Positions 35,416 to 44,212 of a stretch of 64,000 nucleotides of DNA are shown piece by piece (position 1 is the stretch's first letter; each line of letters starts with the position of its first letter). The DNA is from JAQGLW01 sp035995725 (GTDB taxonomy: Bacteria > Pseudomonadota > Gammaproteobacteria > Burkholderiales > Burkholderiaceae_D), in contig DASYKE010000239.1 of NCBI GenBank assembly GCA_035995725.1, positions 11,227 to 75,226 on the forward strand, in the 5' to 3' direction. Both the position numbers and the translations under genes were made by a program. The notes under the pieces are model-generated. The model worked only from the letters and a program-made list of their open reading frames with translations. It had not been told where the DNA came from and made no database searches.

Positions 35416-35447
35416 GGCAATTCTCGCTTCATGTAGCGAGAATTGCC
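35416..35447 (+). terminator. Hairpin after bpt
   Basis: GGCAATTCTCGCT-TCATGT-AGCGAGAATTGCC: a perfect 13-bp stem with a 6-base loop, 4 bases after the bpt stop. There is no T run, so it may act as a Rho-independent stop weakly, or as an RNA-stabilising 3' end. Confidence 0.6.
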
Positions 35448-35554
35448 AACTGCATCCCCGGCGCGCGTTAAAATAGCGCACCAACAACATATTGCCTGTC
35501 ATTTCCATCACTGCAGAAATGACTCCACGGCGATTTATCGCTTATTCCATCATC

Positions 35555-36598
35555 GTGCCGGATAAATTACTCTACGCCCTCGCCCGCCCTTTTCTATTCT
35601 CGCTCGATGCAGAAGCTGCGCACGATCTGGCACTGCCGTCACTGAAACGCGCCGCTGCGCTCGGCGTTACCAGGGCGATTGCAAAACCCGAATCCGATCC
35701 GCGCACCCTGATGGGTATTACATTCCCGAACCCGGTCGGCCTGGCGGCCGGGCTCGACAAGGACGGCGCCTACATCGATGGCCTGGCATCGCTCGGCTTC
35801 GGCTCCGTTGAAGTCGGCACGGTCACGCCGCGTGCGCAGCCCGGTAATCCGAAGCCGCGCATGTTCCGCCTGCCGAAGGCAAATGCGATCATCAACCGGA
35901 TGGGCTTCAATAACGGCGGCGTCGATGCGTTCGTTGCCAACGTACGGGCTTCCAGGTTTTACCAGAACAAGGAAGGCGTGCTGGGACTTAATATCGGCAA
36001 GAATGCCGATACACCGATCGAACGGGCGGCGGACGATTACCTGCTGTGCCTGGAAAAGGTGTATCCATATGCGGATTACGTAACGGTCAATATCTCGTCA
36101 CCCAACACCAAGAATCTGCGGCAATTGCAAGGCGCATCCGAACTCGATGCGCTGCTGTCCGGCCTCAAGCAGGCGCAGCAGCGACTGGCCGACCGGCATC
36201 GACGCTACGTACCGATCGCACTCAAGATTGCACCGGATATCGACAGCGAGCAAATCAAGACGATCGCCGGTGCGCTGATCGCGCACAGGATGGATGCGGT
36301 CATCGCAACCAATACCACCATCGCGCGCGATGCGGTGCGAGGCCTGCCGCATGCGGAAGAAGCGGGCGGACTGTCGGGAGCGCCGGTATTCGATTTATCC
36401 AACGCGGTGATCCGTATGCTGAAGGCGGAATTGGGCGATGCGCTGCCCATCATCGGCGTCGGCGGCATTTTTTCAGGCGAACAGGCACAGGCAAAAATCG
36501 ATGCAGGTGCATCGCTGGTGCAGCTCTACACCGGGCTGATTTATCGCGGTCCGGCACTGGTACGGGAATGTGCGGCAGCGCTGCGCAAGTCGCGTTAG
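35555..36598 (+). CDS. pyrD: Dihydroorotate dehydrogenase (quinone), class 2
   Basis: Oxidises dihydroorotate to orotate in pyrimidine synthesis, passing electrons to quinone at the membrane. Motifs: FPNPVGLAAGLDKDGAYIDG, VTVNISSPNTKNLRQLQGA (catalytic Ser region), IALKIAPDIDSEQIK, TNTTIARD, and LPIIGVGGIFSGEQA at the FMN phosphate. The start is uncertain: frames begin at TTG 35492 and ATG 35519, but the family begins just before LLYALARPFLFSLDAEAAH, so the GTG at 35555 (MPDKLLYALARP) is preferred; no start has a good ribosome site. Confidence 0.93.
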   Translation: MPDKLLYALARPFLFSLDAEAAHDLALPSLKRAAALGVTRAIAKPESDPRTLMGITFPNPVGLAAGLDKDGAYIDGLASLGFGSVEVGTVTPRAQPGNPKPRMFRLPKANAIINRMGFNNGGVDAFVANVRASRFYQNKEGVLGLNIGKNADTPIERAADDYLLCLEKVYPYADYVTVNISSPNTKNLRQLQGASELDALLSGLKQAQQRLADRHRRYVPIALKIAPDIDSEQIKTIAGALIAHRMDAVIATNTTIARDAVRGLPHAEEAGGLSGAPVFDLSNAVIRMLKAELGDALPIIGVGGIFSGEQAQAKIDAGASLVQLYTGLIYRGPALVRECAAALRKSR

Positions 36599-36617
36599 CA
36601 CGTCGCAGCCGGGCGCT

Positions 36618-37556
36618 TCACCTTTGATCGTCGGGCGTCCCGTTCAGCGCGCCGTCAATGTCGGCGCGTGTCAGCCCTGGCGCAAATTGCAGGATGAAAT
36701 CATACATGTAGGACCGCAAATAGGCGCCGCGGCGCACTGCCAGCCGCGTGACATTCGGCGCGAACAGATGGGTTGCATCGATTGCCTGCAAGCTCTTGCC
36801 GCGATAGTGCTCGAGCGCCATTGATGCGACGATGCCGACGCCCAGTTCCAATGCGACATATTGCTGGATCACGTCGGAATCCATTGCCGTCAGAACAATA
36901 TCGGTAGCGATGCCGGCTTGCTGGAAGGCGGAATCGATGTGGCCGCGTCCGGTGAAACCGACGTCATAGGTGATCAGCGGATAAGCTGCCAGATCCTTGA
37001 GGGAAACAGGCCTGCACGACAACAGCGGATGCCCGTCTGGCACTACGATCACATGGCTCCACTGGTAACACGGAAATGAAATCAAATCATCGAACTGGCT
37101 TAAACCCTCGGTGGCAATGCCGATATCGGCTTTGCCGGACAGTACCAGTTCGGCGATGTGTTCCGGCGAACTTTGCTGCAATGCGATGCGCACTTCGGGA
37201 AACGCGCTTCGGAAAGCCTGCACCACTGTCGGCAATGCATAACGCGCCTGGGTATGAGTAGTCGCCACCGTCAACGTGCCATTCTTCAAACCGGAATATT
37301 CCCGACCGGCCTGCTGCAGGTTTTCCGCCTCCAGCAGCAGGCGATCGATGATCTGCAAAATTCCCTTGCCGGGGTCGGTCAGACCGGTCAGGCGTTTGCC
37401 GTTGCGCTCGAAAATATCGACACCCAGTTCCTCTTCCAATTCGCGAATCTGACGACTGACGCCAGGCTGCGACGTGAACAGCACGTTGGCTACCTCGGTC
37501 AGGTTATAGCCGCGGCGCGATGCTTCCCGGATTGAACGTAGTTGCTGAAAGTTCAT
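36618..37556 (-). CDS. cysB: LysR-type regulator CysB
   Basis: CysB activates sulfate and sulfonate assimilation genes when N-acetylserine is available. The 312 residues begin MNFQQLRSIREASRRGYNLTEVA with the winged-helix (VLFTSQPGVSRQIRELEEELG), and the CysB-like effector domain includes LTVATTHTQARYALP and VGFTGRGHIDSAFQQAG. This start motif is typical of CysB/Cbl. It is the last gene of the minus-strand sulfur block, after cysA, and probably has its own promoter in the 170-base gap. Confidence 0.95.
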   Translation of the reverse strand: MNFQQLRSIREASRRGYNLTEVANVLFTSQPGVSRQIRELEEELGVDIFERNGKRLTGLTDPGKGILQIIDRLLLEAENLQQAGREYSGLKNGTLTVATTHTQARYALPTVVQAFRSAFPEVRIALQQSSPEHIAELVLSGKADIGIATEGLSQFDDLISFPCYQWSHVIVVPDGHPLLSCRPVSLKDLAAYPLITYDVGFTGRGHIDSAFQQAGIATDIVLTAMDSDVIQQYVALELGVGIVASMALEHYRGKSLQAIDATHLFAPNVTRLAVRRGAYLRSYMYDFILQFAPGLTRADIDGALNGTPDDQR

Positions 37557-37675
37557 GGTGGGTCTTTAAGTAGTTGAGGGCTGCGTACTGTTTTGCTTAA
37601 CCGTATCGATCTGGGTATCTTCATCGATCCGGATATTTTCACCGAGGCTTATCTTTGCTCGCGTTTAAAATGTTG

Positions 37676-37720
37676 GGGACAGAGTAACTCGGCGCATTCG
37701 CGCCTTATAAACTCTGTCCC
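37676..37720. repeat. Two-arm inverted repeat between cysA and cysB
   Basis: GGGACAGAGT (37676-37685) is matched by ACTCTGTCCC (37711-37720), and an inner GGCGC-ATTC-GCGCC stem lies between. This GGGGACAGAGT motif resembles REP-type sequences seen next to REP-associated transposases in Proteobacteria (from recollection); no such transposase is in the window. It may also act as a terminator for the cys operon. Confidence 0.6.
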
Positions 37721-37729
37721 GCAATGCAG

Positions 37730-38797
37730 TTAAACGGCCTCATCGACAAATATATGCAACCGCTTGGGGCGCACCACCAGCGTTTCGCCTTCCTTCAATT
37801 TCAGTTGCGTAAAACGTTCATTCGAAATCACCGCTTCTATCAATTCGGAATTGTCGGATCGCTCAAGTTCGAGCTGGGCGAGCGGGCCGATCGCGTGCAC
37901 CCGTTTCAGTTGCACCACGATGCCTTCGGCGTCAGGCGTATGTCGGTCGATTTCAATATCGTGTGGCCGCACATAGCCGATGCCTTTGGCATCCTGTGCC
38001 TGCGCGTAGTCGGGCGCGTCGAAAGCGACACCGCCGGCTTCGAGCACGCCTTGATGCACGCGGCCATGGAACAGATTCACATTGCCGAGGAAGCCGTAGA
38101 CAAAAGGCGAAGCCGGATGGTTATAAACCTCGCTCGGCGCGCCGATCTGCTCAACCTTGCCCCTGTTCATCAGCACAATCTGATCCGCAACCTCCAACGC
38201 TTCTTCCTGATCATGCGTGACGAAAATGCTGGTGACATGCAATTCATCATGCAATCTGCGCAGCCAGCGCCGCAGTTCTTTGCGCACCTTTGCATCGAGC
38301 GCACCGAACGGTTCATCCAGCAACAGCACGCGCGGCTCCACCGCCAACGCGCGCGCCAATGCGATACGCTGGCGCTGGCCGCCGGACAGCTGCGGCGGAT
38401 AACGGTCGGCCAGCCAGTCGAGCTGCACCAGTTCCAACAACTGCTTGACCTTGTCGCGAATCTTCGCTTCGGGCAGACGCACATTGCGTGGTTTGACGCG
38501 CAGGCCGAATGCGATATTTTCAAACACGCTCATATGCTTGAACAACGCATAATGCTGGAACACGAAGCCGACCTGGCGCTCGCGCACATGGCGCGCCGAT
38601 GCATCTTCATTGTCGAGCAGCACCCGGCCGGAATCGGGATGCTCCAGGCCTGCGATGATGCGCAGCAGCGTGGTTTTGCCGCAGCCGGATGGTCCCAGCA
38701 GCGCAGTTAGTTCGCCGGCGGGGAAATTTAGCGAGACGTTATCGAGTGCGACGAAATCGCCGAATTTCTTGGTAATGTTTTTGACTTCGATACTCAT
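37730..38797 (-). CDS. cysA: Sulfate/thiosulfate ABC transporter ATPase CysA
   Basis: The ATPase subunit of the CysTWA sulfate/thiosulfate importer. The ATG at 38795-38797 overlaps the cysW stop (TGATG). Walker A is GPSGCGKTTLL, signature LSGGQRQRIALARAL, Walker B VLLLDEPFGALD, and a C-terminal TOBE-like domain (about residues 240-355) follows. The 355-residue length is normal. It is the third gene of the T-W-A operon. Confidence 0.96.
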   Translation of the reverse strand: MSIEVKNITKKFGDFVALDNVSLNFPAGELTALLGPSGCGKTTLLRIIAGLEHPDSGRVLLDNEDASARHVRERQVGFVFQHYALFKHMSVFENIAFGLRVKPRNVRLPEAKIRDKVKQLLELVQLDWLADRYPPQLSGGQRQRIALARALAVEPRVLLLDEPFGALDAKVRKELRRWLRRLHDELHVTSIFVTHDQEEALEVADQIVLMNRGKVEQIGAPSEVYNHPASPFVYGFLGNVNLFHGRVHQGVLEAGGVAFDAPDYAQAQDAKGIGYVRPHDIEIDRHTPDAEGIVVQLKRVHAIGPLAQLELERSDNSELIEAVISNERFTQLKLKEGETLVVRPKRLHIFVDEAV

Positions 38798-39702
38798 CAA
38801 TGCTCCTGGATCGGTTGCAGCGCCGTATCGTGCAGACGCCATTCGATGAATGACTTGAGCGCCAGCGTAACCAGCGCCAGCAGCGCCAGCAGCGATGCCA
38901 CCGCGAACGCCGCCGCGAAGTTATATTCGTTGTAAAGAATTTCCACCTGCAGCGGTATCGTGTTGGTTTCGCCGCGGATGTGGCCGGAGACGACCGATAC
39001 CGCGCCGAATTCGCCCATCGCTCGGGCGTTGCACAGGATAACGCCATACAACAGGCCCCACTTGATATTGGGCAGCGTTACATGCCAAAACGTCTTCCAG
39101 CCGGAAGCGCCGAGTACCAGCGCCGCCTCTTCCTCCTCGTTGCCCTGCGCTTGCATCAGCGGGATCAACTCGCGCGCGACAAACGGGAAGGTAACGAAAA
39201 TGGTCGCCAGCACGATGCCTGGCACTGCAAACAGGATCTTGATGTCGTGCGCCTGCAACCACGGCCCGAGCCAGCCTTGTGCGCCGAAAAGCAGCACATA
39301 AATCAAGCCGGAAATCACCGGCGACACGGAAAACGGCAAATCGATAAAGGTAAGCAAAATGCTTTTGCCGCGAAATTCGAACTTCGCAATCGACCATGCC
39401 GCCGCCACGCCGAACACCAGGTTCAACGGCACTGCAATGAGCGCGGTGATGAGGGTAAGCTTGATTGCCGACACTGCGTCCGGTTCGATAATCGAGGTCA
39501 AATAAACTTGCCAGCCCTTTTTGAATGCTTCAACAAATACGGCAACCAGGGGCACGAACAAAAACAGTGTCAGGAAGACCAGTGCAATGCCGATCAGCAG
39601 CAGGCGAATCGACAGCGGTTCCAGCGTGGCGGAAGGCGCATGGATCGGCTCCCCGCGGGCGCGTACCGGTGTCGTGATTGTCGGTGTTGCAACGGCGGCC
39701 AT
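38797..39702 (-). CDS. cysW: Sulfate ABC transporter permease CysW
   Basis: A 301-residue inner-membrane permease with about six membrane segments. It contains YLTSIIEPDAVSAIKLTLIT, the LPFSVSPVISGLIYVLLFG segment and the ATPase-contacting EAALVLGASGWKTFWHVTLP loop. The end SFIEWRLHDTALQPIQEH is typical of CysW. It starts one base after cysT ends and overlaps cysA at its stop codon. Confidence 0.95.
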   Translation of the reverse strand: MAAVATPTITTPVRARGEPIHAPSATLEPLSIRLLLIGIALVFLTLFLFVPLVAVFVEAFKKGWQVYLTSIIEPDAVSAIKLTLITALIAVPLNLVFGVAAAWSIAKFEFRGKSILLTFIDLPFSVSPVISGLIYVLLFGAQGWLGPWLQAHDIKILFAVPGIVLATIFVTFPFVARELIPLMQAQGNEEEEAALVLGASGWKTFWHVTLPNIKWGLLYGVILCNARAMGEFGAVSVVSGHIRGETNTIPLQVEILYNEYNFAAAFAVASLLALLALVTLALKSFIEWRLHDTALQPIQEH

Positions 39703-39703
39703 A

Positions 39704-40567
39704 TCAGGCTTTCTCCCACTGGCCGCGTTTGCGGGTCCAGGCTTGCAATAAATTAATAATGAGCAGCAGCACGAACGAGGCCGTCAACATCACCAGCGCG
39801 ATCGCGGTCGCCCCGGTATAGTCGTATTGCTCCAGCTTGGTAATGATGAATAACGGCGTGATCTCGGACACCATCGGCATATTGCCGGCGATGAAAATAA
39901 CGGAACCGTACTCGCCGGTCGCGCGGGCAAACGCCAGCGCGAACCCGGTCAATAGTGCCGGCAGCACCGTCGGGAATATCACCCGGGCAAAAGTTTGCCA
40001 ATGAGTCGCACCCAGGCTGGCGGCGGCTTCTTCCAGTTCACGTTCGGCATCTTCCAGGATCGGTTGCACGGTACGCACGACAAACGGCAAGCCGATGAAA
40101 GTCAGCGCGACGACGACACCCAAAGGAGTGAACGCGACCTTGATTCCCAGCGGTTCAAGAAAGCGGCCGAGCCAGCCGTTGGACGAATATAGCGCCGTCA
40201 ATGCAATCCCTGCCACCGCAGTGGGCAGCGCAAAAGGCAAATCGACCAGCGCATCGACGATCTTTTTGCCGGGAAAGGTGTAACGCACCAGCACCCATGC
40301 GACGATTCCGCCAAACACTACGTTGAGCGATGCGCCGATCAATGAAGCGCCAAAGCTGAGTTTGTACGATGCCACTACCCGCTCCGATGTTACCGCGGCC
40401 CAGAACGCGTCCCACGTCATGGTGAATGTTTTGATAAACACTGCCGACAAGGGGATCAGAACAATCAATCCGAGATAAAAAAGAGTAAAGCCAAGCGACA
40501 AATTGAAGCCAGGCATTACCCGTGACGCCGTTTTTTTACTGATAGATTTTTTTATGGCAACTTCCAT
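39704..40567 (-). CDS. cysT: Sulfate ABC transporter permease CysT (CysU)
   Basis: The first permease of the sulfate/thiosulfate importer, 287 residues with six membrane segments: LSLGFTLFYLGLIVLIPLSA, YKLSFGASLIGASLNVVFGG, VDLPFALPTAVAGIALTALY and the ATPase-coupling EEAAASLGATHWQTFARVIFP. It opens the cysTWA operon; the AT-rich 160 bases upstream hold its promoter and probably a CysB site (not resolved here). The substrate-binding protein is not adjacent; sbp lies at 48153-49160. Confidence 0.95.
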   Translation of the reverse strand: MEVAIKKSISKKTASRVMPGFNLSLGFTLFYLGLIVLIPLSAVFIKTFTMTWDAFWAAVTSERVVASYKLSFGASLIGASLNVVFGGIVAWVLVRYTFPGKKIVDALVDLPFALPTAVAGIALTALYSSNGWLGRFLEPLGIKVAFTPLGVVVALTFIGLPFVVRTVQPILEDAERELEEAAASLGATHWQTFARVIFPTVLPALLTGFALAFARATGEYGSVIFIAGNMPMVSEITPLFIITKLEQYDYTGATAIALVMLTASFVLLLIINLLQAWTRKRGQWEKA

Positions 40568-40726
40568 GCATATTCTCTTTATTACAATTACAGCTATGAA
40601 AGCGCAATAATTGCATTTAAATGTTATAAAGAGAACGACTTTTTTTGCATTTTTATAGTCGTATTTTGCATAAAGGGAGTTTAGAGCATAGGGGGCGCCC
40701 TGAAAATGGCGACGATTATTCGTTGT

Positions 40727-41332
40727 TCAGACGCTAAATTGCAGAATTGGCTCGGACACGCCGCGCTGGCAGACTGCCTTGGAATAGCCGGTTGATGGCA
40801 CTGTCGCAGCCAGACACTGCAATTTGGACAAGCCGAGCCGCCAATCGCCAAGATTGGATTCCGCATTGATATGACCGAGCGCACCGGCATTGACAAATTC
40901 GCTACCCCAAACACTGGCCCAGTAAGATGCGCAACGGCTTTTCATCCATGGATCATTGGTGCTGGAGATCATGATGGAAGCAAAAGGCAATTTAACCTTC
41001 CGCAAAATTTCCGAAATGCCGAACTTGCGCGGATCGGCTGGCGCCACCAGCAAAGCGCCCAATATATTAGGTGCGGTTGAGGCGGCGCAATGAACCGTAG
41101 TCAGGCAACCAAAGCTGTGCGCCACAATCAATGCCGGTTGAGTGGAAATGCGCAACACGCGATCCAGCTGCTCCGACCACGCAGCCAGATCCGGCACATC
41201 CCATTGCGCCTGCTCTATGCGTTCGAAGTAGGGATACAGACGTTGCCAGCGTGACTGCCAGTGATCCGGCCCGCTGCCGTGCAAGCCCGGAACTATCAGT
41301 ATCCGGAAATCCAGTATCGAGCTGCGCGCCAT
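40727..41332 (-). CDS. RBBP9/YdeN-type alpha/beta hydrolase
   Basis: A 201-residue small serine-hydrolase of the RBBP9/YdeN family: start MARSSILDFRILIVPGLHGSG, SRWQRLYPYFERIEQ, nucleophile in IVAHSFGCLTTVH (G-x-S-x-G replaced by HSFG), ending GALGHINAESNLGDW with the catalytic His. The ATG at 41330-41332 follows the stop of the EAL-like gene by one base; both belong to the sulfur block by position. Its role there is unknown. Confidence 0.88.
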   Translation of the reverse strand: MARSSILDFRILIVPGLHGSGPDHWQSRWQRLYPYFERIEQAQWDVPDLAAWSEQLDRVLRISTQPALIVAHSFGCLTTVHCAASTAPNILGALLVAPADPRKFGISEILRKVKLPFASIMISSTNDPWMKSRCASYWASVWGSEFVNAGALGHINAESNLGDWRLGLSKLQCLAATVPSTGYSKAVCQRGVSEPILQFSV

Positions 41333-41333
41333 G

Positions 41334-42197
41334 TCAATCCGCTCCGACAGGCGAAATCGGAACTGTCGGCGCAGGCATGCCATCGCCCGGCGTACCAGCC
41401 GGAGTCAACGATGCCTTGGGCGAATCCCATAAAAACCCCTGGGCATAAATAGTCTGGCCGTTGTTTACAGTGAGTTCATTCAAGATGTTCAAGGTCCCGA
41501 TATTTTCCACTCGCTTGAAAATCACCTGCACGCCGAGACTGCTGCAATCGCTCAGCAATTTGACCGTTGCCCTGTGAGCCGCCAACTCGCGTGCATCGAC
41601 TTTCATTACGTCCGGTCGCACACGCTCCAGCAAATCGCGCGCTTCTTTCACATTTGCCGCATTGACTGCAAAACGAAAACCGTTACGGCGATAGTTGTCG
41701 GATACGTAGTTCAACAGCCATCTCTGCTGCTCCACCACGGCAGGCAACTGCAGCACTACCTTTTCCTGCGGCAGTTCGAGTGCATTCAGGATGCGGCTGA
41801 AGGCAATACCATGATTGCTATCGACCGCAGCCAGCAACCGGGCATGCACGCTGACGAACAAGTCCGCGTCCAGCGCTTCCGGCTGGCGAAAGAAATTGAT
41901 CGCATGCAGCATGCGGCACAAGCGATCCAGCTCGATCGACTCGTCGTCATTCGCCGCATGGTCCAGCAGCTTCCATAACGACAAGCCTTGGTCGGTCTCC
42001 GAATAGCTGCGCACAAAAGCTTCATAAGCTGTAATTGCATTGGAACCGACGGCGCGAACCGCCTGAAATGCACTGGTCAGCGTAGAGTTGAAATACCGTC
42101 CCTGCGCCCGACCTTCTGCATCCAGCCAGACGCTGGTTCCAGCTTGCGTTGCGCCAGGCAGGCGTGCGAGGTAATTTCGCAGGGTAGGGAAAGGCAT
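41334..42197 (-). CDS. Degenerate EAL-domain protein
   Basis: A 287-residue protein whose C-terminal half (about 120-265) follows the EAL fold but has lost its catalytic residues: the EAL-type strand reads VVLQLP, the DDFG motif is replaced by FAVNAANV, and the late catalytic Glu in the EGVE-type strand is absent (VIFKRVEN). The conserved strand PDVMKVD and the end AQGFLWDSP remain, so the fold is probably kept while phosphodiesterase activity is not. It lies between the Mop gene and the RBBP9-like gene within the sulfur block, in short-spaced order; whether it binds c-di-GMP or a protein partner is unknown. Confidence 0.75.
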   Translation of the reverse strand: MPFPTLRNYLARLPGATQAGTSVWLDAEGRAQGRYFNSTLTSAFQAVRAVGSNAITAYEAFVRSYSETDQGLSLWKLLDHAANDDESIELDRLCRMLHAINFFRQPEALDADLFVSVHARLLAAVDSNHGIAFSRILNALELPQEKVVLQLPAVVEQQRWLLNYVSDNYRRNGFRFAVNAANVKEARDLLERVRPDVMKVDARELAAHRATVKLLSDCSSLGVQVIFKRVENIGTLNILNELTVNNGQTIYAQGFLWDSPKASLTPAGTPGDGMPAPTVPISPVGAD

Positions 42198-42223
42198 GGC
42201 AATGAGCCCCTTCTAAATAAAAC

Positions 42224-42439
42224 TCAGAGCTTGGCGATCGACACTTCGGTCGCCTTGACCAGCGCGACGACTTCAGTGCCCACCACCAGGCCAAGATCCC
42301 TGATTGAGCGCGTCGTGATAACAGAAGTCACAATGCCGGCCGGGGTTTCAACATCGACTTCAGACACAACCGGGCCTTCGATGATGGTTTTTACCTTACC
42401 TCGAAATTGATTGCGAACATTGATGGCTTGAATCGTCAT
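42224..42439 (-). CDS. Mop/TOBE-domain oxyanion-binding protein
   Basis: From the ATG at 42437-42439 the protein has 71 residues and is a single TOBE (Mop) domain: NQFRGKVKTIIEGPVVSEVDVETPAG in pieces and SIRDLGLVVGTEVVALVKATEV. Such small proteins bind molybdate/tungstate or sulfate as oligomers and can store or sense the anion. The longer frame to 42484 is not needed. It follows ssuB by 51 bases; its presence in a sulfate/sulfonate operon suggests oxyanion binding, but specificity is not readable. Confidence 0.88.
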   Translation of the reverse strand: MTIQAINVRNQFRGKVKTIIEGPVVSEVDVETPAGIVTSVITTRSIRDLGLVVGTEVVALVKATEVSIAKL

Positions 42440-42490
42440 GAGTCTTCCTTTGTTAAAAAATTTAAAATACCAATTTGCAATCACCGACTA

Positions 42491-43339
42491 TCAGATCGCC
42501 CAGGCCACCTGATTGACTGTTTTCAATAACGACACGTCGCCCAGCGAACGATCTGGTTTTGAAGGTGGATGCTTCAATACCCGTGCCAGAATGTTTTCTT
42601 CAAGCTGCGCAAAAACAGGGTTGCCACGCGCGCGCGGACGATGCAATGCGATGCGTTCGTCCAGCGTAATGCGGCCGTCTTCGATCAGCACCACGCGATC
42701 GGCAAGTGCAATCGCTTCCTGCACATCATGCGTGACCAGCAATGCAGTAAAGCCGCGCTCTTGCCACAGCGATTCGATCAATTGCTGCATTTCGATGCGA
42801 GTCAATGCATCCAGCGCACCGAGCGGCTCATCCAGCAGCAGCAATTCTGGATCATGCACGAGTGCTCGGGCAAGTGCGACACGCTGACGCTGACCACCCG
42901 ACAGCACGGCCGGCCATTCGCTGGCTCGGTCTTCCAGACCGACTTGCTGGAGTGCGTTCGCGGCTGCGGCGGATGCTCGCGGCAATCCAAGTGCAACATT
43001 GTCAAGCACATGCTTCCATGGCAGCAGGCGGGAATCCTGAAACATGATCCGCATCTCGGGTGTATCTCTGCCTTGGCCAAACATGATTTTGCCGCTGTCA
43101 GCAGACTCCAGTTCGGCAATCAGGCGCAGCAGCGTACTTTTGCCGCAGCCACTGCGTCCGACAACGGCTACGAACTCTCCTGCTTCAATTTCCAGGTCGA
43201 CCGATTGCAGGACCTTGCGCCCTGTATACGATTTCGATAATGCCTGTACTGCAATACGCACGCCGCGTCGACCTGAAGCTTGCTGCGGCGAATCCGTTAC
43301 CGCCTGCACTTTTGCATGTTCAGTTGAATTGATTTGCAT
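42491..43339 (-). CDS. ssuB: Aliphatic sulfonate ABC transporter ATPase SsuB
   Basis: The ATPase of the alkanesulfonate importer SsuABC. The ATG at 43337-43339 has GGTGGAG upstream; a GTG further upstream overlaps the ssuC end and is less likely. Walker A GRSGCGKSTLL, Q-loop FQDSRLLPWKHV (typical of SsuB/TauB), signature LSGGQRQRVALARAL, Walker B LLLLDEPLGALD. 282 residues, normal. It follows ssuC. Confidence 0.94.
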   Translation of the reverse strand: MQINSTEHAKVQAVTDSPQQASGRRGVRIAVQALSKSYTGRKVLQSVDLEIEAGEFVAVVGRSGCGKSTLLRLIAELESADSGKIMFGQGRDTPEMRIMFQDSRLLPWKHVLDNVALGLPRASAAAANALQQVGLEDRASEWPAVLSGGQRQRVALARALVHDPELLLLDEPLGALDALTRIEMQQLIESLWQERGFTALLVTHDVQEAIALADRVVLIEDGRITLDERIALHRPRARGNPVFAQLEENILARVLKHPPSKPDRSLGDVSLLKTVNQVAWAI

Positions 43340-43375
43340 GTGTTGACTCCACCATGATTTTAGTTGCCTGCACAC

Positions 43376-44203
43376 TTATCGGTAACCAGGATGCCAACGC
43401 AACCAATACTGCTCCAGGCCACGTGACAGGACATCGGCCAGTTTTCCCAGTAGCGCATACAACAGGATTCCAACCAGCACAATGTCGGTTTGCAAAAATT
43501 CACGTGCATTCATGGTCATGTAACCAATTCCGGATTGCGCCGAAATCGTCTCGGCCACGATCAACAATACCCAAACCAGACCGAGCGAAAAACGCACGCC
43601 GACCAGTATCGACGGCAATGCACCCGGCAGGATCACATCCCGGTACAACGGCCAGCCTGACAATCCATAGCTTTTCGCCATTTCAATCAAGCCCTTGTCT
43701 ACTGAACGAATACCGTGAAAGGTATTGAGATATACGGGGAAAAATACGCCGACCGACACCAGAAAGAGCTTCGACGCTTCTTCGATGCCGAACCACAGGA
43801 TCACCAGCGGTATCAATGCCAGCGCCGGTATGTTGCGCACCATCTGCAGCGACGTGTCGAGCAGCGTCTCGGCGGTCTTGAACGTGCCGGTCAACAATCC
43901 GAGCAGCAGACCGAGACCACCACCGATTGCAAAGCCGTATACGGCGCGTGCCAGGCTTTTGCACGCATGCATCCACAACTCGCCGGACGCAGCCAGTGTC
44001 CAGAATGCCTTCGCAACAGCAAAAGGTTCGGGCAGGATACGGCTCGACAACCAGCCTGCTTGCCCCGCCACCTGCCATACTGTGAGCAACAGGACGGGCA
44101 CGGCCCATGGTATCAGCCGATGCAGCCAGGCCTTGATCCATGCGCTGTTCGACGCGCCGGCCGCCGCGAGCTCGTCGTCTGCACTTGCGGGAACGGTACT
44201 CAT
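43376..44203 (-). CDS. ssuC: Aliphatic sulfonate ABC transporter permease SsuC
   Basis: A 275-residue inner-membrane permease with about six membrane segments: LIPWAVPVLLLTVWQVAGQ near the N-terminus, MVRNIPALALIPLVILWFG, the coupling EMAKSYGLSGWPLYRDVILP and FSLGLVWVLLIVAETIS. A charged cytoplasmic tail (EQYWLRWHPGYR) ends it. The gene lies 9 bases after ssuD and forms the SsuDCB order of the sulfonate operon. Confidence 0.94.
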   Translation of the reverse strand: MSTVPASADDELAAAGASNSAWIKAWLHRLIPWAVPVLLLTVWQVAGQAGWLSSRILPEPFAVAKAFWTLAASGELWMHACKSLARAVYGFAIGGGLGLLLGLLTGTFKTAETLLDTSLQMVRNIPALALIPLVILWFGIEEASKLFLVSVGVFFPVYLNTFHGIRSVDKGLIEMAKSYGLSGWPLYRDVILPGALPSILVGVRFSLGLVWVLLIVAETISAQSGIGYMTMNAREFLQTDIVLVGILLYALLGKLADVLSRGLEQYWLRWHPGYR

Positions 44204-44212
44204 GTCGCTCTC

